DNA of 41,314 nucleotides from Anaerolineales bacterium (GTDB lineage Bacteria; Chloroflexota; Anaerolineae; Anaerolineales; UBA4823). The notes below the pieces were generated by a model. That model ran no database searches. It was given only the letters and a program-made list of their open reading frames with translations, and was not told the DNA's origin. This document shows, piece by piece, positions 31,670 to 40,318 of this stretch (position 1 is its first letter; every line of letters begins with the position of its first letter). The position numbers and the translations under genes were made by a program. The stretch covers positions 1-41,314 of the forward strand of contig JAFGBV010000101.1 of assembly GCA_016932955.1 (NCBI GenBank), written 5' to 3'.

Positions 31670-32140
31670 TTAATCCGGGCTGATCTCGTCCAGGCGGCGC
31701 TCGTAATCGGGTAGGATGCGAGGATAAGGCTGATCCATAAAGGGCGAGGCGACGAGGAAATCAGCGGTAGCGCGGTTGGAGGCGGTGGGGATGTTATAGA
31801 GTACAGCCAGGCGGAGCAGGGCTTTGATATCGGGGTCGTGGGGCTGGGGCTCGAGGGGGTCCCAGAAGAAGATCAGCAGGTCGATGCCGCCTTCAGCAAT
31901 GCGCGCCCCAATCTGCTGGTCGCCGCCGAGAGGGCCGGATTTGAAGCGCTGCACGGGCAGCCCGGTCTCCGCGGCAATGAGGGCGCCAGTGGTGCCGGTG
32001 GCGTGGAGGAAGTGGTGGGCGAGGGTATCGTGGTTGAATTGCACCCACTCGAGGAGGTCGCGTTTGCGCGCGTCGTGAGCAACGAGCGCAATATGCTTTT
32101 GGGCTGGGAGGGGAACGGTTGTCGTCTTGGGACTGCTCAT
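31670..32140 (-). CDS. mgsA: Methylglyoxal synthase
   Basis: Converts dihydroxyacetone phosphate to methylglyoxal and phosphate, a bypass of lower glycolysis under phosphate limitation. The protein has 156 residues, the normal size. Active-site positions match E. coli MgsA with an offset of 3: H22, D23, D74 (GGDQQIG), D94 ([11 protein letters not shown]), H101 and D104. [15 protein letters not shown] and [12 protein letters not shown] are diagnostic. The ATG at 32140 overlaps the stop of the M24 peptidase gene (ATGA), so they are coupled. An in-frame upstream extension lies inside that gene and is not family-like. Its presence in a peptidase operon is unusual. Confidence 0.95.
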   Translation of the reverse strand: MSSPKTTTVPLPAQKHIALVAHDARKRDLLEWVQFNHDTLAHHFLHATGTTGALIAAETGLPVQRFKSGPLGGDQQIGARIAEGGIDLLIFFWDPLEPQPHDPDIKALLRLAVLYNIPTASNRATADFLVASPFMDQPYPRILPDYERRLDEISPD

Positions 32141-33321
32141 TTGATAATTAGCTCCGTCTGCGGCGGGCCGAGGAACTCGGCACCGTTCTCGGTGACGAGA
32201 ACATCTTCTTCCAGGCCGACGTAGCCATGGCCTGGTACCGCCAGCCCCGGCTCGACGGTGTAGATGTGACCCGGCTCGAGGGGGTAGTTGGGCGTGTCGC
32301 CATATTTCTCCCAAAGTGGTCCGAGCATCCCTGCGCCATCGTGGACGGTGCGCCCGACATGGTGACCGGTGCCATAGAGATATTCGGGGTAGCCTGCGCT
32401 GGTGACCGCGCCGCGTGCAATGGCATCGATCTCGCGGCCACGCACGCCAGGGCGCATGGCTTTCACGGCAGCCTGGACTGCGTTCACGATGGTCTCGAAG
32501 CCGTGCTTTACCGCAGGCGGGGGCTGGGTTTCGCCGGGGGCGAGGAAATACATCATACGCTGGATGTCGGAACAGTAGCCATCCTGCTTGACGCCGAAGT
32601 CGAAGTGGAGCAGGTGACCAGGCTGGACGATGAGATCGGTGGGGCCGGCGTGACCAACTTCAGACTCGGGTCCGGTATTGACGGCGGGGCAGGATTCAGC
32701 CTGCCAGGCAGGGGAAAGGCCGCGCCGGGCGAGCTGCTGGTGCATGAACTTTCCGATCCGTTCTTCAGTCATGCCAACCTGGGCATAATCGAAGGTTTGC
32801 TCGTATATTTCGAGGGTCGTCGCCACAGCGGCACGCATGCGAGCGATTTCTGTGGGCGTCTTGCGTGCACGGAGGGCGCCGCAGATATGCTCAGCGGAGA
32901 CAAGGCGTTTGGCGTATGGCGTGCCTTCCAGGTGGGCGAGCAACACCTGGTAGAGACCATAGCTGAGCCCATCAGCGTGGACATCGTTGAGAGAATAGTT
33001 GATGCCGATGGTCTGCGGGTCCAGGCGGGTAAGGGTCTGGCGAAGCACCTGGCGGATGCCCTGGTCGTATAGGATGATCTCATCATAGGCTTGCGTGCGG
33101 CGGGCGGCGGCTCCCTCCAGGCTGCCGACAATGGCGATGCGCTGACCCTGGCGGGTGAAGATGAGAGCTGATTGCCAGGTGAGATCCAGGCCGTAGATCA
33201 GCGGAAGCACAGGGTCGCGATGGGCAGGAGTCTCACGAACAAAGGTAAGCCATAGATCGATTTTCTTCTCTTTCAGTAAATCGATGGCTTGGCGTGTTTT
33301 TTCAATGACGATGGGGTCCAT
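32137..33321 (-). CDS. M24 metallopeptidase (Xaa-Pro aminopeptidase-like)
   Basis: A protein of 394 residues. The N-terminal creatinase-like domain (about 1-150) is followed by the pita-bread catalytic domain with all five metal ligands: D241 ([10 protein letters not shown]), D252 (SDIQRMMYF), H320 (GTGHHVGR), E357 (YTVEPGL) and E371 or E372 (VGLEEDVLV). It hydrolyses N-terminal bonds before proline, in the cytoplasm (no signal peptide). I use the ATG at 33321, with AAGGA 8 bases upstream; a TTG two codons earlier is possible. It lies 16 bases after the M14 carboxypeptidase gene and overlaps mgsA. The pair of an aminopeptidase and a carboxypeptidase suggests joint peptide breakdown. Confidence 0.93.
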   Translation of the reverse strand: MDPIVIEKTRQAIDLLKEKKIDLWLTFVRETPAHRDPVLPLIYGLDLTWQSALIFTRQGQRIAIVGSLEGAAARRTQAYDEIILYDQGIRQVLRQTLTRLDPQTIGINYSLNDVHADGLSYGLYQVLLAHLEGTPYAKRLVSAEHICGALRARKTPTEIARMRAAVATTLEIYEQTFDYAQVGMTEERIGKFMHQQLARRGLSPAWQAESCPAVNTGPESEVGHAGPTDLIVQPGHLLHFDFGVKQDGYCSDIQRMMYFLAPGETQPPPAVKHGFETIVNAVQAAVKAMRPGVRGREIDAIARGAVTSAGYPEYLYGTGHHVGRTVHDGAGMLGPLWEKYGDTPNYPLEPGHIYTVEPGLAVPGHGYVGLEEDVLVTENGAEFLGPPQTELIIK

Positions 33322-33337
33322 ATCCAATATCCTTAAT

Positions 33338-35005
33338 TCACAGAGTCACTTCTTTGGTCAAACAGCCAGCACGCTCGCTGAGCACTTTCACGGTGACGAC
33401 AGCGCCGCGCGGGCCGCGCAGTACCCATTCGGCGCGCTGTCGGTTGCTGGTGGGGCTGGCGGCGTAGATGGCGGTGAGGTCGAGGTCGCTGCTGCGCCCG
33501 TCCAGGTGGCCTAATTCGATGCGGCGCTTGCCACTGACCAGGATCACGCCCTGGGGAAGCTCCAACTCAACGCGCACAGGGCGGGCGGCCTTGCGCTCCT
33601 GGCACTGGAGGCTGGTGTAAGATGGAAGGAAGCCGGTATTTTCTATAACGAGCTTGAGATGGGTTTCCTCGCCAATGGGGGTGATTTCTAACTTGTAAAG
33701 CGCCAGGTGGGGGAGCATATCTCCTAAGGCTAACATAAAAGGAAAGTGACGGGAGACTTCGGCCTCAATGTGCTGATCGGGCGGATTGGTCCAGGTGTGC
33801 ATAACTTCCCAGCCGCCGATCTCAACGGGACCTAGCTGGGGGTGCTCAAAGGGTTGCCACTCAGCAAAGGCACCGGCAGGAGCATTTTCGTCAATCCATT
33901 TCAGAATCTGGAGATCCTCCTCGTGAGGGTGGTTGCGCCACCACTCAATGAATTTGCGATCCTTGATGCCAGCGGCGGTGGGTAAATCCCACAGCTCGAT
34001 GGTGTAGGCAAATATACCCAGATGATCGTAAGCCCAGTCGTCAAAGGCGCCGGTGGTGACTTCTTTGGGATGGTACTTGAAATCGTGAAAAGTAGAGACA
34101 CAGCGATAATCGGTGAGTTTTGTGCCAATCTCGCCGATTTTTTTGAAAACCCAGAGGTCTTCAGTCTTCATGTCATCATCGGATTTGGTGCTGTAAGGGC
34201 GGAGGATGACGCGGCTGAAGGTGTGAAAGGTGATCGCAAAGTTGATATTAGGGTGAGTGGAGACAAAATCCACCAAAGCGCGGATCTCGGGCTCGGAGGT
34301 GGGGTATGGTCCAGCACCGCGCTGCTCACCTTCTGTACGCCAGAGATAGGGAAAATTGCGGTTAAAGTCGAGCCCTTCAGGGGCACGGGCGACCTTGATC
34401 AGGTCGCCATCGTAATCTTCGAGCAACCCCTCCGGCAAGAGGCGATAGTATTCTCCTCCGTGATCCTCAGGGGCGCGCTTCTCCAGCAGGCGCGGATCGA
34501 GGCTGCTGATCTTCCAGTCACCGTGGGGGTCGCGCAGGCGCATTTGAAGGATCTTGCCGTCACCGTTAATATCTTGCTGGTGGAGGCCATCATCACGCTC
34601 GAGCCATGGATAAGGCCGGGTGCCCGAGCGGATGTAGCGCGGGTTAGGCGCCAATGCCAGGGCGGCGCCATCCGGGTTGACGCGAGGCACGATGTAATAA
34701 ACGCAGGTATCGAGAAGACGGGTGATACGGGCATCCTTGCCATAACCGTCGAGGAGTTGCGCAGCTATGTAGAGGGCAGCGGTGGCAGCGGTTAGCTCGG
34801 TCGCATGGATATTGGCATCCATCCACACGGCTGGTTTTTGCGTATCCGCGCCGGTGGCCTGGTTGGTGATGGCAAGCAGGTGGATGGGTCGGCCTTCATG
34901 ACTTGCACCAATGTTTTGAATCGCCAGTAAGTTGGAGTAAGCGGATTCCCATTCCTTGATCTGCGCATTAATCTCTTCGTTGGTGAACAGGTGATTAAAG
35001 ATCAA
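33338..35005 (-). CDS. M14-family zinc carboxypeptidase
   Basis: A protein of 555 residues. The zinc site is H67 and E70 in ANIHATELTA, with H261 in ITFHTFSR. The substrate-binding N215-R216 (DFNRNFPYLW) and the catalytic E337 (YTIELWD) are present, so the enzyme should be active. The C-terminal 150 residues are a beta-rich accessory domain. No signal peptide is visible, which is less common for M14 enzymes and suggests a cytoplasmic role, or release by another route. The start is probably the TTG at 35003-35005: GGAGG lies 7 bases upstream, while a further in-frame TTG at 35023 precedes that ribosome site. It follows the membrane protein gene by 24 bases. Confidence 0.9.
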   Translation of the reverse strand: MIFNHLFTNEEINAQIKEWESAYSNLLAIQNIGASHEGRPIHLLAITNQATGADTQKPAVWMDANIHATELTAATAALYIAAQLLDGYGKDARITRLLDTCVYYIVPRVNPDGAALALAPNPRYIRSGTRPYPWLERDDGLHQQDINGDGKILQMRLRDPHGDWKISSLDPRLLEKRAPEDHGGEYYRLLPEGLLEDYDGDLIKVARAPEGLDFNRNFPYLWRTEGEQRGAGPYPTSEPEIRALVDFVSTHPNINFAITFHTFSRVILRPYSTKSDDDMKTEDLWVFKKIGEIGTKLTDYRCVSTFHDFKYHPKEVTTGAFDDWAYDHLGIFAYTIELWDLPTAAGIKDRKFIEWWRNHPHEEDLQILKWIDENAPAGAFAEWQPFEHPQLGPVEIGGWEVMHTWTNPPDQHIEAEVSRHFPFMLALGDMLPHLALYKLEITPIGEETHLKLVIENTGFLPSYTSLQCQERKAARPVRVELELPQGVILVSGKRRIELGHLDGRSSDLDLTAIYAASPTSNRQRAEWVLRGPRGAVVTVKVLSERAGCLTKEVTL

Positions 35006-35029
35006 TTTTATGCCTCCATTCAATATGGC

Positions 35030-36109
35030 TTAACCCTGTCGCTCAGAGAGTTCCTCTTGCGGGGGCAAATAGGTTCTGCGGTAGTAAATCACGCCTAGTA
35101 GTAAGGTGAATTGGATTGCTGCGGGGCCGATGGTGGAAAACTGGTCGAAGTAGAAAACCAAGAGGTTGGTGGTGGTCAGCGAGAGCAAGAGGCCGTAATA
35201 GCTCATGGAAAGACCTCGGCGGGTGCGGCCAAGGAGGATGAAAAGGGCAGAGGTGAGTAGCAGGATAGAAACAAAGATCTCTAATCCCAGCCGGGCGAGG
35301 AACCAGTAGACTCCCACAGGGTTAGATACCAGGATATCTGGGGCGTGCTGGGCAGCCAGGTAGCGAAGCATGGTGATCAGAGAGACGATGCCCATGGCGC
35401 TCATCCCGCCAACCAGGGCCGCGCGCAGGCGAAAGGCATTGAGGTATTTCTGCTCGAATGCTTGCAGGCGAGCTTGGATGTGCTGCCAGTAATTCGGCAG
35501 CTCTGGAGCGAGGTGGATGGCGGGGTCTGCGAGGAATTCGCTCAATACACCTGCCAAACGCGCCAGATCAGGGTGCTGGGTTTGGGCAGAAACGGTATGC
35601 AGACGCTCAATGATCTCAGCCCGTTCGAGGGGTTCCAAATCGTGATCGAGCACCTCCTCCAGGGCATCGAGGGCATGATACAACTCGGCACGTGGGTCGA
35701 GTGGTGGCTGTTTGCGGAGACGCAGGTAGATGATCACAACGATCAGGAAAAAGGCGTAAATGATCGGTGCTGCAGGTGGGTAGAAGTAGTCGTTGTTCTG
35801 GGTGATGAACTTGCCCACTTCGTCGATGAACAAGCCTATGCCCAGCCCAGTGAGTACAGCACTGGCGTCGAAAGCCCAACGGTTGGCAAGCACGAGTGGG
35901 ATAATCGCGCCAGCAAAGAGCAGAATACCTCCCCATAAAACATGGGCGATATGCAACCCGCCGCCGCCCAACTGGGGAAAGCCGCTGAGGTTGAGGAATA
36001 GACGGGTGAGGGCAACAGAAGCGGCAAACGACAGCAGGGTGATGAGCAGGTATGTCTCTGCGCTTTGTCGTTTGACGGGCTTACGAACGCTGCTAATCAG
36101 ACGGTTCAT
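35030..36109 (-). CDS. Polytopic membrane protein, unknown function
   Basis: A protein of 359 residues. Hydrophobic segments lie at about 20-40, 54-75, 80-98, 112-130, then four more between about 228 and 346. A polar, helical middle region (about 132-222) with LYHALDALEEVLDHDLEPLE is probably cytoplasmic. An FIDEVGKFITQNNDYFYPP stretch lies in the N-terminal half and its acidic and aromatic residues may be functional. I do not recognise a named family. Its ATG overlaps the stop of the SpoIID-LamG gene (ATGA), so the two are coupled; this suggests a joint role at the envelope. Confidence 0.85.
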   Translation of the reverse strand: MNRLISSVRKPVKRQSAETYLLITLLSFAASVALTRLFLNLSGFPQLGGGGLHIAHVLWGGILLFAGAIIPLVLANRWAFDASAVLTGLGIGLFIDEVGKFITQNNDYFYPPAAPIIYAFFLIVVIIYLRLRKQPPLDPRAELYHALDALEEVLDHDLEPLERAEIIERLHTVSAQTQHPDLARLAGVLSEFLADPAIHLAPELPNYWQHIQARLQAFEQKYLNAFRLRAALVGGMSAMGIVSLITMLRYLAAQHAPDILVSNPVGVYWFLARLGLEIFVSILLLTSALFILLGRTRRGLSMSYYGLLLSLTTTNLLVFYFDQFSTIGPAAIQFTLLLGVIYYRRTYLPPQEELSERQG

Positions 36110-37761
36110 GGCAGGTTACGGAAAATGAGCGGGAGAGTATACCGAAAGTCGTAAGTGGCGAAAAGGGTGGATGGCAACCATTCTGGGGTATTGGGGTTGC
36201 CATAGGCAATATCTGGATTACCTCCATAGTAGATGGCGCCATTGCTTGGCCCACCGATGGCAGCGGAAGAGTCGTGGATATTAAGCCCAAGCCCCTCATC
36301 GAAGTGGAATAGAGCAACGGTAAAGGTATCAGTGATAAAGGCTTTTTTTGCGGGGGTAAAGGGTGTGGTGTAACGCAAGATCGTTGAGAAGCGCAACTCA
36401 TCCAGCCAGCCATCGTAGAGGGGGTGAAGGAGGAAATTCTCATCTTGCTTCCATGCTCCAACGGAGAGGAAGGGGTCGGTTTCCAAAGCTGGAGTGAGGG
36501 TGTCGGGGTAGGAGAGGTCGCCATTGGGCCCATCGCCGGAGGCGGATAATTGACCATCGATGTAAATCCACATGGCGCCATCCGCAACCCTGCGCTGCAG
36601 GGCAACATGGTGCCAGCCAGAGCCGGGGATTGACTCAGAGCTACAGAGTGTCAGGCTGTCGGTCAAAGTCTGGCTGTTCACGCCAAAGAGGATACGGCCC
36701 CGGTCTAGGGATATCCCGTAGCCGGTAGCACTTTGGAGTATACCAGACAGAGCCTGGCTAGAGATGGTGCGATCAAGAAGTATGTTGCCGTACATCCAAT
36801 CCTGGCCCATACCGCAAGAGATGGGGTGTGTACTGGTGATCAGATCAACAGGATCGGTGTTCAGCCAGAATTCAATTGTAAAATCAGTGGCACCCACATC
36901 CACAGGCGGCCCTGACAGGGTATTTCCGGCGTCATCAAGGGGGATCAGCAGGCGGTTCTGTCCATATGGGTCGGGTGTGCCATAAAAACGCAACGCAAAG
37001 CCGGCAGGATCGTGATCGGCATAGGCGAGAACAGGATTACGTGCGGAGTAGTAATATAAAAGGATCTGATCCCATGTAGCGCCATTAACTGCCATTTGCT
37101 GGGAGCCGACCTGGCTTAGGCACGTGCCGGTGGTGCAGCCACTTTCGTCGTGGCGGTAGGTGGTTGCGAAGGTCGCTCCATCTGTGTTGGTAAGCTTCCA
37201 ACGCCAGGTGTGCTCAACGGCGGCGGTGGTGGAAGTGCGCCGCCAACCGGGACGATAAACCTGATCGCAGGTGCTATCCAGAACGTCGGCATCGCCCCAA
37301 TCGCGGTGCCACTTGCCACCGCGTTCAATCCAGTACCAGGCGTACATTTTTACCGCCATTGCCCCCGCGCGGTAGGAATCGACTCGCCAACCTGGGTCCC
37401 ATTCGTTAGGTAGGACATCCTTGACATATTCTTCGAAATCAACGATCTGGACGGTGTAGGTGACATATGGATTGCAGACAAGGGGATTGCCGGTGAGACC
37501 GACGCGTATGGTTTCGGGGGGCTGCCAGGTTTCAGCGAGGGCGACAAGTTGAGTCCAAGCCAGGGATGGTGGCTGGAGGCTGAAGGCGGAAATCTGACTT
37601 CCGTCGAGCTGCGCTAAGTTGGTGAAGATAATATCTATGGAGTCTGGTGGGGGCTGGGCGGCTAGGGCATTATGACTATTTTTTGCCAGGATATGTACGA
37701 GGCAAACCACCAGCAGCGCAGACAGGATGGGAACGATCAGGAGTGAGATACGTCTTTGCAT
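36106..37761 (-). CDS. Secreted SpoIID-domain protein with LamG-like domain
   Basis: A protein of 551 residues. A signal peptide covers about 1-35 (ILAKNSHNALAA end). The SpoIID/LytB domain (about 85-260) has VDFEEYVKDVLPNEW with the likely catalytic E120 and YRAGAMAVKMYAWYW; SpoIID is a lytic transglycosylase that cleaves denuded glycan of peptidoglycan. A concanavalin-like LamG domain (about 285-520; FTIEFWLNTDP, GWHHVALQRR, IDGQLSASGDG, WLDELRFS) may bind glycans. The end is RYTLPLIFRNLP, similar to the tails of the two large secreted proteins. No sporulation genes are seen, so a vegetative cell-wall role is more likely. It heads a five-gene operon. Confidence 0.9.
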   Translation of the reverse strand: MQRRISLLIVPILSALLVVCLVHILAKNSHNALAAQPPPDSIDIIFTNLAQLDGSQISAFSLQPPSLAWTQLVALAETWQPPETIRVGLTGNPLVCNPYVTYTVQIVDFEEYVKDVLPNEWDPGWRVDSYRAGAMAVKMYAWYWIERGGKWHRDWGDADVLDSTCDQVYRPGWRRTSTTAAVEHTWRWKLTNTDGATFATTYRHDESGCTTGTCLSQVGSQQMAVNGATWDQILLYYYSARNPVLAYADHDPAGFALRFYGTPDPYGQNRLLIPLDDAGNTLSGPPVDVGATDFTIEFWLNTDPVDLITSTHPISCGMGQDWMYGNILLDRTISSQALSGILQSATGYGISLDRGRILFGVNSQTLTDSLTLCSSESIPGSGWHHVALQRRVADGAMWIYIDGQLSASGDGPNGDLSYPDTLTPALETDPFLSVGAWKQDENFLLHPLYDGWLDELRFSTILRYTTPFTPAKKAFITDTFTVALFHFDEGLGLNIHDSSAAIGGPSNGAIYYGGNPDIAYGNPNTPEWLPSTLFATYDFRYTLPLIFRNLP

Positions 37762-37770
37762 GATGGATTG

Positions 37771-37799
37771 ATTGTATGATGAAACAGAGTGGGTGTCAA
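37771..37799 (-). promoter_or_regulatory. Promoter of the SpoIID-to-mgsA operon
   Basis: On minus, consensus TTGACA (37794-37799), a 17-bp spacer and TACAAT (37771-37776), then 9 bases to the ATG. The best promoter in the window. The expected transcription start lies within a few bases of the ATG and no Shine-Dalgarno is present. Confidence 0.75.
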
Positions 37800-37807
37800 A
37801 TTTTCGT

Positions 37808-37813
37808 TATAAT
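37808..37813 (+). promoter_or_regulatory. Putative -10 element of spermidine-synthase-like gene
   Basis: TATAAT 12 bases before the ATG at 37826. It is back to back with the divergent operon promoter in a 64-bp gap. No clear -35; no Shine-Dalgarno. Confidence 0.4.
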
Positions 37814-37825
37814 TGATTCATATCG

Positions 37826-40318
37826 ATGATTATAAAACCTCTTGCTGGTTCACTGGTAACCTCCCCAATCAAGAAGGACATTTGGTTAGGCTTATTCTTG
37901 CTCTCTGCAGCCACATTGACTTTTGAGATTACGCTGACGCGGCTCTTTTCGGTAGCTCAGTTTTATCACTTTGCCTTTATGATCGTCAGTATTGCCTTGC
38001 TCGGACTTGGTGCCAGCGGCAGCGCCTTGACAATTCTTCCATTGCTCCAACGAGGCTCACCTGCAGTGCGCCTGGCTCATTTATCGTTAGCAACAGGCAT
38101 CAGCATTCTGCTTGCCTATCTGCTAACGAATTGGTTACCGTTTGACTCTTATAGTATTGCTTGGGATAGCCGCCAGGTTATTATCCTGGTCTTACACTAT
38201 ATTGCCCTGGCGGCGCCATTCTTTTTCAGCGGGATGGCACTCGGTTTACTGCTGACTAACTATCCGGATCATGCAGGACCAACATATGCTATCAACCTGC
38301 TTGGTTCTGCCATGGGTTGTATCATTGCGTTGGTCGCGCCTGCTCATCTCGGGGGTGAGGGGATGGTAACACTGAGCAGTTTTCTGGCCGTCCTGGCTGC
38401 GACAGTGTCTCTTGCCCACTTGCGTCCCATCAGATATCTTGTGAGCCTGGGAGTCGTGACCCTATTCATCATTAATGCTCTTGATCTTAGCCTTCGGCTT
38501 ACCGGTCAGGCTGGTCTTTCTGCCCTCGAACTACGCCTGTCTCCCTATAAGAGTCTTTCTTATGCTTTGCAATATCCGGAGGCACAGGTCATCTATCGCC
38601 AATGGAATGCCTTTTCGCGGGTGGATGTGGTGCGTAGTGGGGGAATCCATACTGTGCCAGGCTTAAGTTATCGCTACCTGCAACCACTACCCCTGCTGGA
38701 TGGGCTTTTGGTGGATGGCGATGATATCAACCCTCTCATTCAGCATTCAGTTGATCCTTCCTTTGTGCCTTTTTTATCCAATGCGCTAGCATTTCAACTC
38801 CGCCCTCAGGCAAAAACCCTGCTCCTGGGACCACGCGGCGGTCTTGATGTTCTTGTCGCCCTGTCGTTGAGTAAAGGAGCGATAACATGTGTGGAGGTTA
38901 ATCCTCTCATCATCGAGGCGGCTCCTATTTACAATGAGTTACGAATACAAATCTATCAGGAATCTGAGCGCAGCTATCTCCAACGAAGTCATGAGAAATA
39001 TGACATTATTTTACTTTCCCTGACATCGTCATTTCACCCTGTGCAATCTGGGGCATATACGCTCGCAGAAGACTATCGTTATACGGTTGAGGCATTCCAG
39101 GAAATGCTCATGCACCTGGCGCCTGATGGGATTCTGGTAGCCACGCGCTGGTTACAAGATCCGCCCAGTGAAGACTTGCGCTTGTTCGCCCTGGCAGTGA
39201 CGGCTCTCGAAACTACGGGCGCTGATCCGCGAGGGCAGATTGTTGCTTATCGAGGATATAACACCATTACAGTATTAATTAAGAATGCTGCCTTCTCACC
39301 TGCTGAGTTGACAATGGTACGTGAATTTGCTGGCATGCGCGCCTTTGATCTGATATATGCGCCTGATATCCGGGCTGAAGAGACTAACCAATACAATATT
39401 TTGCCGGAGTCTCATTATTACCAGACATATCTTGAATTGTTGGGAGCAGTTCCGCGCCAGGCTTTTTTCAATGCCTACGATTTTGATGTTCGTCCTCCCA
39501 CTGATGATCATCCTTTCTACGGGCATTACTTCAAATGGGCGCAGACACCCGCTATATGGGCTGTAATTGGTAAGGCATGGCTGCCCTTCGGTGGAGGTGG
39601 ATATCTTGTTATCCTCGCATTGCTCTTGCTAGCGATCCTGCTTGCCTGTTCTCTTGTCCTTCTGCCAGTTGTGTTGTGGAAACTGCACGTCCGCAAGCAG
39701 CCCGGTACATCCTCTCCGTTCCTCTTACGCAACTTAGTCTATTTTGGATTGCTAGGCTTTGCTTTCCTATTTGTGGAAGTTCCTCTGTTACAACGGTTCA
39801 TTCTCTACCTTGGTAACCCCGCTTATGCAGTTACCACGGTGTTATTCTCCTTGTTGTTTTTCTCAGGGTGGGGTAGCCGGTGGAGCGAGCGGGTAAACCT
39901 CGAATTCTCGCTGGGAGCGCTTGTTGCGTTGATTTTACTTATGCCTTTGCTCTTGCCGTTTCTCTTTTCCTGGACTTTGGGTTTGCCGCTGTTGGCCAGG
40001 CTGATGGTAACTGTGCTGGTACTTTCTCCTTTGGGCTTTCTGATGGGGATCCCTTTCCCGGCAGGCCTGCGCTTACTCACCTCGGCTCAGGCTCAGACCG
40101 CGATCTCGGAAAATGAAGCCGCTCCGCGTACTGACATTCCCTGGATCTGGGCAGTTAACGGCGCGGCTTCGGTCGTCTCACCAATCCTGGCCGCACTATT
40201 GGCACTGACCTATGGTTTTAGCGTTGTGCTGCGGGTTGGTGCGCTCTGCTACGCTGTGGCATTGATCACGGTATGGATGTTCCTTCGCTCTGCTGCTCTT
40301 CGATACCCAGCCCGGTGA
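37826..40318 (+). CDS. Spermidine-synthase-like membrane protein with transporter-like halves
   Basis: A protein of 830 residues. The N-terminal part (about 18-225) has roughly seven membrane segments with LSAATLTFEITLTRLFSV, typical of the fused family. A Rossmann-like SAM or aminopropyl domain (about 270-540) has LLLGPRGGLDVLVAL (a modified GGG motif) with ITCVEVNPLII, which is motif II with its acidic residue. A C-terminal membrane domain (about 590-825) has several segments. Such proteins resemble speE fused to a transporter-like module, but real aminopropyl transfer is not shown. The motif I here is GPRGG in place of GGGxG. The 3' end overlaps the convergent methyltransferase gene by 53 bp. 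Confidence 0.85.
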   Translation: MIIKPLAGSLVTSPIKKDIWLGLFLLSAATLTFEITLTRLFSVAQFYHFAFMIVSIALLGLGASGSALTILPLLQRGSPAVRLAHLSLATGISILLAYLLTNWLPFDSYSIAWDSRQVIILVLHYIALAAPFFFSGMALGLLLTNYPDHAGPTYAINLLGSAMGCIIALVAPAHLGGEGMVTLSSFLAVLAATVSLAHLRPIRYLVSLGVVTLFIINALDLSLRLTGQAGLSALELRLSPYKSLSYALQYPEAQVIYRQWNAFSRVDVVRSGGIHTVPGLSYRYLQPLPLLDGLLVDGDDINPLIQHSVDPSFVPFLSNALAFQLRPQAKTLLLGPRGGLDVLVALSLSKGAITCVEVNPLIIEAAPIYNELRIQIYQESERSYLQRSHEKYDIILLSLTSSFHPVQSGAYTLAEDYRYTVEAFQEMLMHLAPDGILVATRWLQDPPSEDLRLFALAVTALETTGADPRGQIVAYRGYNTITVLIKNAAFSPAELTMVREFAGMRAFDLIYAPDIRAEETNQYNILPESHYYQTYLELLGAVPRQAFFNAYDFDVRPPTDDHPFYGHYFKWAQTPAIWAVIGKAWLPFGGGGYLVILALLLLAILLACSLVLLPVVLWKLHVRKQPGTSSPFLLRNLVYFGLLGFAFLFVEVPLLQRFILYLGNPAYAVTTVLFSLLFFSGWGSRWSERVNLEFSLGALVALILLMPLLLPFLFSWTLGLPLLARLMVTVLVLSPLGFLMGIPFPAGLRLLTSAQAQTAISENEAAPRTDIPWIWAVNGAASVVSPILAALLALTYGFSVVLRVGALCYAVALITVWMFLRSAALRYPAR

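Noticed and set aside
32227..33072. A 281-codon plus-strand frame antisense to the M24 peptidase
   Set aside because: The minus-strand frame has a complete metallopeptidase active site; the plus-strand frame has no recognisable motif or start signal.
34022..34795. A 257-codon plus-strand frame antisense to the M14 carboxypeptidase
   Set aside because: The M14 active-site residues on minus are all present; the antisense frame has no ribosome site or motif.
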